From positions 1-38,600 of the forward strand of contig JALHMZ010000026.1 of assembly GCA_022843785.1 (NCBI GenBank): 38,600 nt of DNA, read 5' to 3'. Position numbers and translations under genes: made by a program. The DNA comes from Nitrospira sp. Its GTDB lineage: Bacteria > Nitrospirota > Nitrospiria > Nitrospirales > Nitrospiraceae. Under the pieces are notes generated by a model, which did not search any database, was not told the origin of the DNA, and saw nothing but the letters and a program-made list of their open reading frames with translations. This document shows, in pieces, positions 26,267 to 33,304 of the stretch. Each line of letters opens with the position of its first letter. Within the stretch, counting starts at the first letter, position 1.

Positions 26267-26740
26267 ATGTCCGGACTCAGCAGATGGGAACCGTCGGCTC
26301 GTTGGAATCCGTGGAGAGAATTCGAAGATATGGAGAAACGCCTTTCGACGATCTTTGGGCGCGCCCCAATAGCCACGAGCGGTGAAAAGAAGGAAGCCAT
26401 TGCGGTCGCTGAATGGTCACCCCTCGTCGACATCAGTGAAGACGACAAGGGATACGTCGTGAAAGCTGAACTTCCCGAGATGAAGAAGGAAGAGATCAAG
26501 ATCAACGTCCTTGACGACGTCCTCTCGATCAGCGGAGAACGCAAATATGAGAAAGAGGAGAAGGGCAAGAAGTATCACAGGGTGGAACGGGCCTACGGCA
26601 GCTTCATGCGGAGCTTCACCCTCCCCGAAGATGCCGACGGCTCCAAGGTCAGCGCCGAGTACAAGGATGGCGTATTAAACGTACGTCTCCCGAAGTCGGA
26701 GAAGGCCAGGCCGAAATCGATCGAGGTGAAGGTGTCGTGA
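26267..26740 (+). CDS. small heat shock protein Hsp20
   Basis: A 157-residue alpha-crystallin family chaperone that holds unfolding proteins. The N-terminal arm is MSGLSRWEPSARWNPWREFE. The alpha-crystallin domain is at about 48-145 (WSPLVDISEDDKGYVVKAEL, LPEMKKEEIKINVLDDVLSI, and the end signature AEYKDGVLNVRLPKSE). The C-terminal SIEVKVS carries the I-x-V oligomer-bridging motif. AAGGAGGG precedes the ATG. A 51-aa membrane protein gene follows 16 bases after the stop and probably shares the transcript. Confidence 0.95.
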   Translation: MSGLSRWEPSARWNPWREFEDMEKRLSTIFGRAPIATSGEKKEAIAVAEWSPLVDISEDDKGYVVKAELPEMKKEEIKINVLDDVLSISGERKYEKEEKGKKYHRVERAYGSFMRSFTLPEDADGSKVSAEYKDGVLNVRLPKSEKARPKSIEVKVS

Positions 26741-26756
26741 GGAAAAGGAGGACACC

Positions 26757-26912
26757 ATGTTCCGGCATCAAAAATATCTGGAGATCCCTTGGGATGTCCA
26801 TTGGCAACAGGGGGAGACTGGGCGTCACCGCCACCTGTGGTGGCTGATGGCTTTGCTGATCTTGGCCGCTATGTTTTTGATCGGAGTCGGGGTCACCAGC
26901 GGCACCAAGTAG
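26757..26912 (+). CDS. 51-aa single-helix membrane protein downstream of hsp20
   Basis: A 51-codon gene with a strong AAAAGGAGGACACC ribosome binding site. The product has a polar N-terminal half (MFRHQKYLEIPWDVHWQQGE, then a His/Arg-rich GRHRHLWW) and one membrane helix (LMALLILAAMFLIGVGV). No family recognised. Sixteen bases from the hsp20 stop, so co-transcribed. A hairpin-forming stretch lies downstream at about 26942-26977, with CCAGG/CCTGG and TTGCAA/TTGCAA arms. Confidence 0.72.
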   Translation: MFRHQKYLEIPWDVHWQQGETGRHRHLWWLMALLILAAMFLIGVGVTSGTK

Positions 26913-27027
26913 TCTAACGGTCTGTCTCGTGTACTCAGTCCGCCAGGTCCGGTTGCAAACCCGGCTTGCAAGGCCTGGATAGACCAGAGGGGCAAGCACG
27001 ACCACATAGACGGAAGAGAACCATATT

Positions 27028-27699
27028 ATGATTTTTCAGAATCGTGAAGAGGCCGGTCGTAGGCTCGTCGAACGACTGAGCAGCTACCGTGACCAGCCGG
27101 GAACTCTCATCCTGGCGCTCCCCCGTGGCGGCGTGGCGGTCGGGTATCAATTGAGCCTAGGACTGCATCTTCCGCTGGATGTGTTCATTACTCGTAAGAT
27201 TGGGGCGCCGGATAATCCCGAATACGCCTTGGGAGCGGTGGGCGAGACGGGGGTAGTCTATCTGAATCCGGATGCGATGGCGGTATTTCGTCTCTCTCAG
27301 GCAGAGATCCAACAGGTTGTTCAGGCACAACAGCAGGAGATCGTTCGCCGGCAGAATCTCTATCGACAAGACCGCCGGCTTCCTGCGCTCACCGATTGCA
27401 CCGTCATCCTCGTGGACGACGGAATCGCCACCGGCTCCACGTTCTTTGCGTCGGTCCAGTCGATCAGAAGCCTGAAACCGCGACGCCTGATCGGAGCCAT
27501 CCCAGTCGGCCCGGTGGAGACCATCCGAGAGGCCCGCACGCAAGTCGATGAGTTGGTAGTCCTTGCTACACCGGACCCCTTCTGGGCGGTGGGGAATCAC
27601 TATGCCGACTTCGCCCAGGTCGACGATCTCGATGTCGTGGAATACTTGAACCTGGCTGAGGAAGCGCTGCGCGAGCGGGCAGAACCTGCTTCTGCCTAG
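27028..27699 (+). CDS. type I phosphoribosyltransferase-family protein
   Basis: A 223-residue phosphoribosyltransferase-fold protein. The PRPP-binding loop is VILVDDGIATGSTFFAS (about 127-143), and the N-terminal LALPRGGVAVGYQLSLGLHL with FITRKIGAPDNPEYALGAV is typical of the stress-associated subfamily that includes Mycobacterium tuberculosis Rv0571c. The substrate base is unknown. GGAAGAG lies about 9 bases ahead of the ATG. It stands between hsp20 and a secreted SnoaL-like gene on the + strand. Confidence 0.9.
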   Translation: MIFQNREEAGRRLVERLSSYRDQPGTLILALPRGGVAVGYQLSLGLHLPLDVFITRKIGAPDNPEYALGAVGETGVVYLNPDAMAVFRLSQAEIQQVVQAQQQEIVRRQNLYRQDRRLPALTDCTVILVDDGIATGSTFFASVQSIRSLKPRRLIGAIPVGPVETIREARTQVDELVVLATPDPFWAVGNHYADFAQVDDLDVVEYLNLAEEALRERAEPASA

Positions 27700-27771
27700 C
27701 CGCATGATTTGCGAGCGTCCGTGATGCCTTTGCAGGATCTGCTTGTGATGCGACGACGAAGGGAGAATGCG

Positions 27772-28326
27772 ATGACCGTTCAAGGCCGGAGAATGTGTGC
27801 CGCCATCACCGCTTTGCTCATATTCTTTTCACTGACCCTCACCGGCCTCGCAGGAAGGGCGCTGGCCAAGGTCGTCGTCCCGGCCGGCTCGGTCATCGAA
27901 GTGGACGAGGCCACCGTCAAGTCCGTCATGGCCATGTTTGAACGGGCCGAACAGGCGGTCAAAGCCCACGAGCTCGACACAATCATGGCCGTCTATTCTT
28001 CTCAGTACAACTACCATAGACTCACGAAGGCTGATATTCGCAAGGTTTGGAAGGATCTGTTCGACGAGTATCAGGAGATTGCCAGCACCCATCTCCTCAG
28101 CAAGTTCACCAAGGTCGGATCTGGAAGCCAGGCCGTACTGGAGGTCACCTGCACCGGCCATTTGTGGGCCAGGTCCAAGACCAGCGGTTTGTATGTTCCC
28201 ATCGACAGCTGGCATGAGGAAGTACACTACCTCGTGATGGAAGAAGGTGCGTGGCGCATCCGCGGCAATCTCGGCGATGTGCCGCACACGCTTCCGTTCG
28301 GGACATCCCCCCATCCTTTATTTTGA
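27772..28326 (+). CDS. secreted SnoaL/NTF2-like protein, copy 2
   Basis: A 184-residue paralogue of the protein at 11824-12405. The signal peptide ends about AGRALA (residue 27). Conserved blocks are AMFERAEQAVKAHELDTIMA, SSQYNYHRLTKADIRKVWKD, LEVTCTGHLW and DSWHEEVHYLVMEEGAWRI, and the protein ends PHPLF like its paralogue. The ATG at 27772 has GGGAG 6 bases upstream; ATGs at 27748 and earlier are alternatives. It is followed closely by a Usp gene, so the two may be co-expressed. The function is unknown. Confidence 0.75.
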   Translation: MTVQGRRMCAAITALLIFFSLTLTGLAGRALAKVVVPAGSVIEVDEATVKSVMAMFERAEQAVKAHELDTIMAVYSSQYNYHRLTKADIRKVWKDLFDEYQEIASTHLLSKFTKVGSGSQAVLEVTCTGHLWARSKTSGLYVPIDSWHEEVHYLVMEEGAWRIRGNLGDVPHTLPFGTSPHPLF

Positions 28327-28350
28327 CGAGAGAACCAAGGAGCACCACGG

Positions 28351-29208
28351 ATGCGAATCGTCATCGGCGTCGATTGGTCGGACCAGGCTTTTACCGCAGT
28401 CACCCAGACATTTCATGTCTATCATCCAACTGATGTTACGCTGGTGCACGGGGTCAATCTCGGATTTTTCGAGCAGCCGCTCCTAGCCGAGATGACCAAT
28501 CTGCAAGGTTACGACGACTTTCGTAACGCAATGGTGGACTCAGGCCATCACCTGCTTGAACGAGTAGCCGCCATGGTTCCGTCCGACGTGGGGTCCGTGC
28601 GAAAGCTCAATGAAATCGGCAGCCCTGCTCAGGTCATTCTCGACGGCGCTCAAACCGTCGCGGCAGACCTCGTCGTCGTTGGCGCGCGCGGCCGCGGCCG
28701 TCTCACTGAAACCGTCCTCGGCAGTGTCTCTCATCGCGTGCTGTCGCATGCGTCTCGTCCCACGTTGATCGTCAAAGGGCCCGCGCGGCCGATTAAGCGG
28801 GTCCTGGTCGCCATTGAAGGCCATGATGACGCCGATCGAATCACGCAGTGGCTGACCCGCCACCAGTTCGCGACGCCGGTCGAGCTTTGTGTGCTCAATG
28901 CCGTCGTCCCCGTTGGGTTAGACAGCCCCTATGATACGCTGGGGGCAAAATCGTGGTGGGAAGGCGCGGAGCACTATGCAGAGGAATTCGTCAAGGCCAC
29001 TGCGGCCAAGCTTCTGGACATCGGATATACGGTCAGTACAAAGGTGGCGGTAGGCAATCCGGCGGTGATGGTCGGAGAGCAGGCGCAAGCCATGGACTTG
29101 GTGGTGGTCGCTTCGCACGGACGCGAGGGAATTGACCGCTTCCTCCTGGGGAGCGTGTCGCATGCCATCGTCCATCAGGTAACCTGTCCTATCCTTGTCA
29201 TACGGTGA
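28351..29208 (+). CDS. tandem-domain universal stress protein (UspA), copy 2
   Basis: A 285-residue double Usp protein. Domain 1 starts MRIVIGVDWSDQAFTAV with VVGARGRGRLTETVLGSVSH; domain 2 has RVLVAIEGHDDADRITQW and VVASHGREGIDRFLLGSVSH. Both retain the ATP-binding glycine pattern. It begins 24 bases after the SnoaL-like gene, with AAGGAG upstream, and is followed 12 bases later by a cytochrome c gene, so these form a likely operon. It is only distantly similar to the other Usp in this window. Confidence 0.92.
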   Translation: MRIVIGVDWSDQAFTAVTQTFHVYHPTDVTLVHGVNLGFFEQPLLAEMTNLQGYDDFRNAMVDSGHHLLERVAAMVPSDVGSVRKLNEIGSPAQVILDGAQTVAADLVVVGARGRGRLTETVLGSVSHRVLSHASRPTLIVKGPARPIKRVLVAIEGHDDADRITQWLTRHQFATPVELCVLNAVVPVGLDSPYDTLGAKSWWEGAEHYAEEFVKATAAKLLDIGYTVSTKVAVGNPAVMVGEQAQAMDLVVVASHGREGIDRFLLGSVSHAIVHQVTCPILVIR

Positions 29209-29220
29209 AAGGGATCGATC

Positions 29221-29580
29221 ATGAAAACGACACTGGCCGCCGTTGTCATCCTCCTCCTCATCGGAACGTCCTGGGTTTCGGCGCAGATGTTTCGCGGAAA
29301 TCCAAAGATCGGGCAAGGCCTGTATGAGCAACAGTGTCTCCGTTGCCATGGATCCAAATTGGACGGGCACGGCCCCGACAGCGAAGACTTGATCGTGCGT
29401 CCGGCCAATCTTCAGTCCCCAGCCACCCGCTCGAAAACAGACTGGGAACTGCTCGTGGCGATCTCGAACGGCGTGCTGTTCAGCCCGATGCACGGATTCC
29501 GCAGCAAGCTGACGGACGAACAGATCCTGGACGTGTTGTCCTATATCAGAGCCATGTCACCGGCCGACATCGTCAGTTAG
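29221..29580 (+). CDS. small secreted c-type cytochrome
   Basis: A 119-residue monohaem cytochrome c. The signal peptide (about 1-22) ends VSAQ, the haem motif is CLRCHG (Cys39, Cys42, His43), and the likely sixth ligand is Met in SPMHGF. C-terminal TDEQILDVLSYIRAMSP is the closing helix. GAAAGGGATC precedes the ATG. The end (VLFSPMHGF...LDVLSYIR) matches the decayed gene at 36603-36961. It is an electron carrier of unknown partner. Confidence 0.9.
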   Translation: MKTTLAAVVILLLIGTSWVSAQMFRGNPKIGQGLYEQQCLRCHGSKLDGHGPDSEDLIVRPANLQSPATRSKTDWELLVAISNGVLFSPMHGFRSKLTDEQILDVLSYIRAMSPADIVS

Positions 29581-29609
29581 CAAGGAGTGCCGCGCGCACG
29601 GCACTCATC

Positions 29610-30102
29610 ATGTCGGCACTCCACAATGACAAACATCCGGCAGCTGCGCCGCTGAAGCCGTTTTTCTATCCCCGTCATGTCGCCGTCGTCGGCGCCTCCC
29701 GGAAGCCAACAGGTATCGGGCATCGAATCATACAATCTCTCAAAGAGGGCGGCTTTGCCGGATCCATCGTCCCGGTCAATCCACATGCGACGGAAATCGC
29801 TGGACTACGGGCATTCCCGTCACTGAGGGCCATTCCCGGCCCTGTCGATCTCGCCATCGTTGCCGTACCTGCCAACGCGGTACTTGCGGTCAAGGTATCA
29901 TCTGTTGACCGGCTATCGCGGCCAGCCGGCAGTAGATCTGAAGGCGATTGAAGATGTCCTGCTGCGTGTGTCCCAGCTCGTCGAGGCGATCCCTCAAATC
30001 AACGAGATCGACCTGAATCCGGCCTTCGCGTTGCCTGAAGGTCAGGGTTGTCAAATTGTGGATGCAAGGATACGGATCGAAGCACCGAGACCCACGGATT
30101 AA
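29610..30102 (+). pseudogene. acyl-CoA synthetase (NDP-forming) with large internal deletion
   Basis: The first 90 codons (from 29610) are the CoA-binding domain of ADP-forming acetate-CoA ligase: FFYPRHVAVVGASRKPTGIG and IVPVNPHATEI. From about 29895 a different frame carries the extreme C-terminus of the ATP-grasp domain: RYHLLTGYRGQPAVDLKAIE and EIDLNPAFALPEG, ending at 30102. Several hundred codons between them (the second CoA-ligase domain and most of ATP-grasp) are missing, and the junction at about 29893-29898 is also out of frame. The gene is a deletion remnant and cannot make an active enzyme. Confidence 0.85.
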
Positions 30103-30271
30103 GAAAGCATCGCTGCCACCCTCCATTCCCGAAATCCTAAATCTCCCACCAATTACATGATGCCAAGACAATCTTGACTCAACCGTAACAACTTTGTGCA
30201 AGCCTGTGGAGGTGTGATGACTTTTCTGGCCGAAACGTTAGCTTGATAGCCCAAGACCATTGGAGTTTGCC

Positions 30272-30960
30272 ATGAGACGATTCGTATTAAGGGACAGGCT
30301 GATAATGAAGAGATGCCATATACCGTTGACCGCTGTGGTCATATTTGTCCTGCTTTCAGGTATCGTTGAGTCAGCTTCCGTCTCGGCTGTCACGTTCAAC
30401 TATGAAGGGGTACTCACTCAGGTCGGTGGACCAAACGGTATAGCCGTTGGTGATGTGTTCACCGGGACGTTCTCGTACACCCAAGCGCAGGTAGGTACGC
30501 CGGCAATAGGCGGAGGAACGCAGTATGCCCTTGATTCTTTTTCTCTGACCATCCTCGGCCAGACAGTCTCTGCAACGGGAGCAAACGCAATAATCTACAA
30601 TGACAACCCTAGTCTATTGAGTGATCGATTCCATCTGACTGCTGATCCCTCCACAACCGGCGCGATCGTCACAGGATCGATCAATAGTGCCCCTGCATCA
30701 GAACTCTACCTGGCGCTTGTAAACCTCGGAAATTTACCCTTTATCAACAAAAACTTGCCTGCAACACTCAGTTTGGCTGACTTTCCAGACTTGAGACGCA
30801 TGATCTGATCTTTTCGCCTGGGAACGGTGCAGTAGTAGGTGAACTGACTGCTGTCAGTGTCGTACCATTGCCAGCTGCCGTGTGGCTCTTTGCATCAGGC
30901 TTGGGCGGCCTTGCTCTATGCCGTGTACGCAGGAGCAACAAACTTTCACCCAAAGGCTAA
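30272..30960 (+). pseudogene. PEP-CTERM-type exported protein, frameshifted
   Basis: An N-terminal signal peptide (about residues 12-38, PLTAVVIFVLLSGIVESA) and a Gly/Thr-rich body (FNYEGVLTQVG, FTGTFSYTQAQ) run to a TGA at 30806-30808. Continuing in another frame from about 30798 gives VVGELTAVSVVPLPAAVWLF, a hydrophobic helix and the basic tail RVRRS, ending at 30960. VPLPAAVWLF-x-SGLxGL is a classic PEP-CTERM sorting signal handled by an exosortase. The indel falls around 30785-30805. A sequencing error could also explain it. The start ATG at 30272 is preferred over ATG 30305. Confidence 0.75.
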
Positions 30961-30979
30961 TCTGCTCTCGGAATTTGCC

Positions 30980-31081
30980 TCAGGCGAAGAGCGCTGATCC
31001 TATTCTCGCGAGTTGGAGGACGGAGTATCCCGCTTCGTCAAATCCAAAATCGATAAACACATTGCTGCTGGATTGGGTCAT
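30980..31081 (-). pseudogene. possible remnant of an XRE/HigA-type antitoxin
   Basis: A 33-codon frame reads MTQSSSNVFIDFGFDEAG, which resembles the conserved start SSxNVFxDxGFxxAEA of small XRE antitoxins. The DNA-binding helix-turn-helix that should follow is absent; the frame ends after 33 residues. It lies directly downstream of the BrnA gene on the same strand. The match is short, so this is a tentative call. Confidence 0.4.
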
Positions 31082-31118
31082 TTTCTTTGGCAAACACCAC
31101 TTCTCTGTTCTGACATAC

Positions 31119-31337
31119 CTACGATGCCCACTTCATTTGCAGTTTACGGTGGTGCACGGCACAGTCGCGAAGGTAGAGGTTAATCAAGCTCTGATACGGT
31201 ATTCCCATTTCTTCCGCAATGGACTTGAAATAGGCAACCGTATCGCGGTCTAGCCGCATTGTGACCGGCTGCTTCAAGTATTTGACATACGGGTTCTTAC
31301 GCCCCTTCATTTTAGAGAAATCGTAATGGTCTCTCAT
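31119..31337 (-). CDS. BrnA-family antitoxin, second pair
   Basis: A 72-residue BrnA antitoxin. MRDHYDFSKMKGRKNPYVKY is the usual N-terminus, followed by the ribbon-helix-helix portion QPVTMRLDRDTVAYFKSIAE and MGIPYQSLINLYLRDCA. It should bind BrnT and the operon promoter. The ATG at 31337 overlaps the BrnT stop codon as ATGA, fixing the start and coupling translation. Confidence 0.9.
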   Translation of the reverse strand: MRDHYDFSKMKGRKNPYVKYLKQPVTMRLDRDTVAYFKSIAEEMGIPYQSLINLYLRDCAVHHRKLQMKWAS

Positions 31338-31627
31338 CGCCTTCGCCTCCAATATTCTCGCTCCTCGCCCTTATCTGCCCTTCTCGCGGAGATCAGCCGT
31401 ATCGCGGACTCACTCTCTCGAAAACAGTGGCATACGACGATCACCCGCAACTTAAAACTCATCCCAAGCAGAATGAACCGATCTTCTTCCTCTGAATGGT
31501 CAGAATCAAAGAATTGAACGGCGTGCTCGTCGAAAAACACCGTTCGTGCTTCTTCGAATGAAATACCGTGCTTCCTGAGATTAGCCTTCTCCTTCGCAGC
31601 ATCCCACTCAAAGCGAACCTCATGCAT
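31334..31627 (-). CDS. BrnT-family toxin, second pair
   Basis: A 97-residue BrnT with all family marks: RFEWDAAKEKANLRKHGISF, EEARTVFFDEHAVQFFD, SDHSEEEDRFILLGMS and the C-terminal IRLISARRADKGEEREYW. It is a predicted RelE-fold ribonuclease. The start MHEVRFEW is chosen over an in-frame ATG 22 codons upstream. Compared with the copy at 1029-1349 it retains the SAR motif and looks intact. Confidence 0.92.
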   Translation of the reverse strand: MHEVRFEWDAAKEKANLRKHGISFEEARTVFFDEHAVQFFDSDHSEEEDRFILLGMSFKLRVIVVCHCFRESESAIRLISARRADKGEEREYWRRRR

Positions 31628-31740
31628 ACGTACACCGTACATATACCCGTAAGCACGCGTCAAGTGGCTCCTGAGCCACACTGGCAAGAACACCGAGGTT
31701 GCAGGGAGATTCCGACCGGAAGGTTCTGTCCTTCAACGAC

Positions 31741-32115
31741 TCACGGCAACGTCAGCAGCCAGGCACGGATATCGGCCATTTGCTGGCCGGTGATGACTCC
31801 GTTGAGCGGCGGCATCACGTGCTGACCTTCATAGACAACTGTCCAAAATGTCTTCTCATTCGACAGCACGGGATTGCCTGCCAGCCGAGGACCGATGCCG
31901 CCGGTCGCACCGGGACCATGACAGACGATGCAGCTCGCCTGGTACAGTCTCTCGCCCCGGTTGCTGTCCCCGGAACCAGGCTTCTGGCCGATGTCACTGG
32001 AACCGTTCTTGGTAAGTCCTTGTGCGCCGACCTCACCGGCACGAGCATCATGGCTGATGAACGCGGGTATTGTCAGGAGGGCCCAGAGGACAATGGCGAT
32101 CATGGTGTTGCGCAT
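31741..32115 (-). CDS. secreted c-type cytochrome
   Basis: A 124-residue monohaem cytochrome c. The signal peptide is MRNTMIAIVLWALLTIPAFI, ending about ARA. The haem motif is CIVCHG, and the likely Met ligand lies in HVMPPLNG. The closing helix is ITGQQMADIRAWLLTL. It lies 18 bases after the cytochrome at 32134-32589 on the same strand, so the two are probably one operon. Start codon ATG at 32115 with GGGGGA about 11 bases upstream; ATG 32103 is an alternative. Confidence 0.88.
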   Translation of the reverse strand: MRNTMIAIVLWALLTIPAFISHDARAGEVGAQGLTKNGSSDIGQKPGSGDSNRGERLYQASCIVCHGPGATGGIGPRLAGNPVLSNEKTFWTVVYEGQHVMPPLNGVITGQQMADIRAWLLTLP

Positions 32116-32133
32116 CTGACTGCGATCCCCCAA

Positions 32134-32589
32134 TCAGTCTTGGCCCGGGTTTGGATCTTTCCTTATTAACGCGAGGTAGATCAGCGTATCGGCGAGGTCC
32201 TGATCGGTCATCGTTGTGTCGGGAAACATACCGGTGCCCGGATGACCTTCCCGGATGGCGCGGGACCGCTCCTTGTTGCTTTTCAGTCTCAGACCGACCC
32301 GATCGCGCAAGTCCGTTGGGGGCGGATTCAGCCGCGCGATGAGCGCCGCGGTGTCCTTTTCCAAACGAGGTGTCCTGGCGAGATACCCATCAATTCCGTG
32401 ACAATAGTAGCAGACGCCCTTCCCGTTGAAGATCTCCCGACCCCGGGCAACATCTCCCTTCAGTGTTCCACCGGGTGGCGACGGAACGGACTCGGCCCAG
32501 GCGGGCCTATCCGACAGCAGTGGAAACGGCATGCCCAACCAGACTGTGAGCAGAATGCCGAAAACGTTCAAGTAGCTTGTTTTGTTCAT
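32134..32589 (-). CDS. secreted c-type cytochrome, duplicated copy A
   Basis: A 151-residue cytochrome c with signal peptide (about 1-32, ending AWA). The haem motif is CYYCHG in a segment KGVCYYCHGIDGYL; the Met ligand is probably in TGMFPDT. It aligns without gaps to the copy at 32779-33234 (same length; shared MNKTSY, LLSDRPA, ARLNPPPT, NKER-x-RAIREGHP, RKDPNP). The start codon is directly preceded by a 9-nt repeat array and has no Shine-Dalgarno sequence. Followed 18 bases later by another cytochrome gene. Confidence 0.9.
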   Translation of the reverse strand: MNKTSYLNVFGILLTVWLGMPFPLLSDRPAWAESVPSPPGGTLKGDVARGREIFNGKGVCYYCHGIDGYLARTPRLEKDTAALIARLNPPPTDLRDRVGLRLKSNKERSRAIREGHPGTGMFPDTTMTDQDLADTLIYLALIRKDPNPGQD

Positions 32590-32590
32590 G

Positions 32591-32656
32591 TGGTCTGTTT
32601 TGGTCTATCTGGTCTATTTCGTTTGTCTGGTTTGTTTGGTTAACCAGATCAACCAG
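32591..32656 (-). repeat. 9-nt repeat leader of cytochrome copy A
   Basis: A tract of CTSGTYTGT-type nonamers abuts the ATG at 32589. Its distal end forms a hairpin: CTGGTTTGTTTGGTT with AACCAGATCAACCAG (about 32627-32656). In the mRNA the start-proximal part is A/C-rich (ACCAAAACAGACCAC before ATG). Nearly identical to the array at 33236-33300. Confidence 0.82.
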
Positions 32657-32660
32657 CTAA

Positions 32661-32761
32661 TCAGTCTTGTCCGCAACAGGCATTGTACCGGTCTTTTGGA
32701 ATAGCGTTCATGCTGCTGAACACGGCTGCACGTTCTTCTGCACTGGTCACATTATCGATTG
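32661..32761 (-). pseudogene. duplicated 3' fragment of the hemerythrin gene
   Basis: This fragment encodes NVTSAEERAAVFSSMNAIPK followed by DRYNACCGQD and a stop, matching the last 33 codons of the hemerythrin gene at 33305-33784. Similarity stops abruptly at 32761, the duplication breakpoint. It has no start and is not a gene on its own. It shows that the cytochrome duplication included the neighbouring gene end. Confidence 0.88.
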
Positions 32762-32778
32762 TCCACTTTCCGTGATGA

Positions 32779-33234
32779 TCAATCCTTTTCCGGGTTGGGA
32801 TCTTTTCTGATAAACGCCAGATAGAACAAGATATCGGTCATGTCCCGATCGGTCATGGCGAAATCTCGAAACCTGCCGGTGCTCGGATGGCCTTCCCGGA
32901 TCGCGCGGGCTCGTTCCTTGTTCGTCTTCAGTCTGAGCACGCCGGGATCACGCAGGTTGGTCGGAGGCGGATTCAGCCGCGCAACGCGCGCGGCGATGTC
33001 CTCTTTCATATGTGGCAATCGATCAAGATAGCCGTCCATTCCATGGCAGTAGGAGCAGGCCCCGTTGCCGTGGAAGAGGTCCCGGCCCCGTTCAACACTA
33101 GCCTTGCGCTTCACACCCGGTTGTGAGACGGACGACTCGGCCGAGGCGGGCCTATCGGACAGCAGTGGAAGCGATATGCCCAGCCAGGCTGTGAGCAGAA
33201 TGCCGAAAACGTGCACGTAGCTTGTTTTGTTCAT
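32779..33234 (-). CDS. secreted c-type cytochrome, duplicated copy B
   Basis: A 151-residue paralogue of the cytochrome at 32134-32589. The signal peptide ends about ASA. The haem motif is CSYCHG within NGACSYCHGMDGYL. In the region where copy A has TGMFPDT this copy has TGRFRDF, so its Met ligand has moved or been lost; AMTDRDMTDIL offers other Met residues. It follows the hemerythrin gene in the same orientation, separated by the 9-nt repeat leader. No Shine-Dalgarno sequence precedes its ATG. Confidence 0.9.
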   Translation of the reverse strand: MNKTSYVHVFGILLTAWLGISLPLLSDRPASAESSVSQPGVKRKASVERGRDLFHGNGACSYCHGMDGYLDRLPHMKEDIAARVARLNPPPTNLRDPGVLRLKTNKERARAIREGHPSTGRFRDFAMTDRDMTDILFYLAFIRKDPNPEKD

Positions 33235-33235
33235 G

Positions 33236-33300
33236 TAGTCTGTTTGGTCTATCTGGTCTATTTCGTTTGTCTCGTTTGTTTGGTTAATCAGATCAACCAG
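33236..33300 (-). repeat. 9-nt repeat leader of cytochrome copy B
   Basis: Array of CTSGTYTGT-type nonamers ending next to the ATG at 33234, with a distal inverted arm (TTTGGTTAATCAGATCAACC). It differs from the array at 32591-32656 by a few substitutions and one T, as expected after tandem duplication. Confidence 0.82.
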
Positions 33301-33304
33301 CTAA

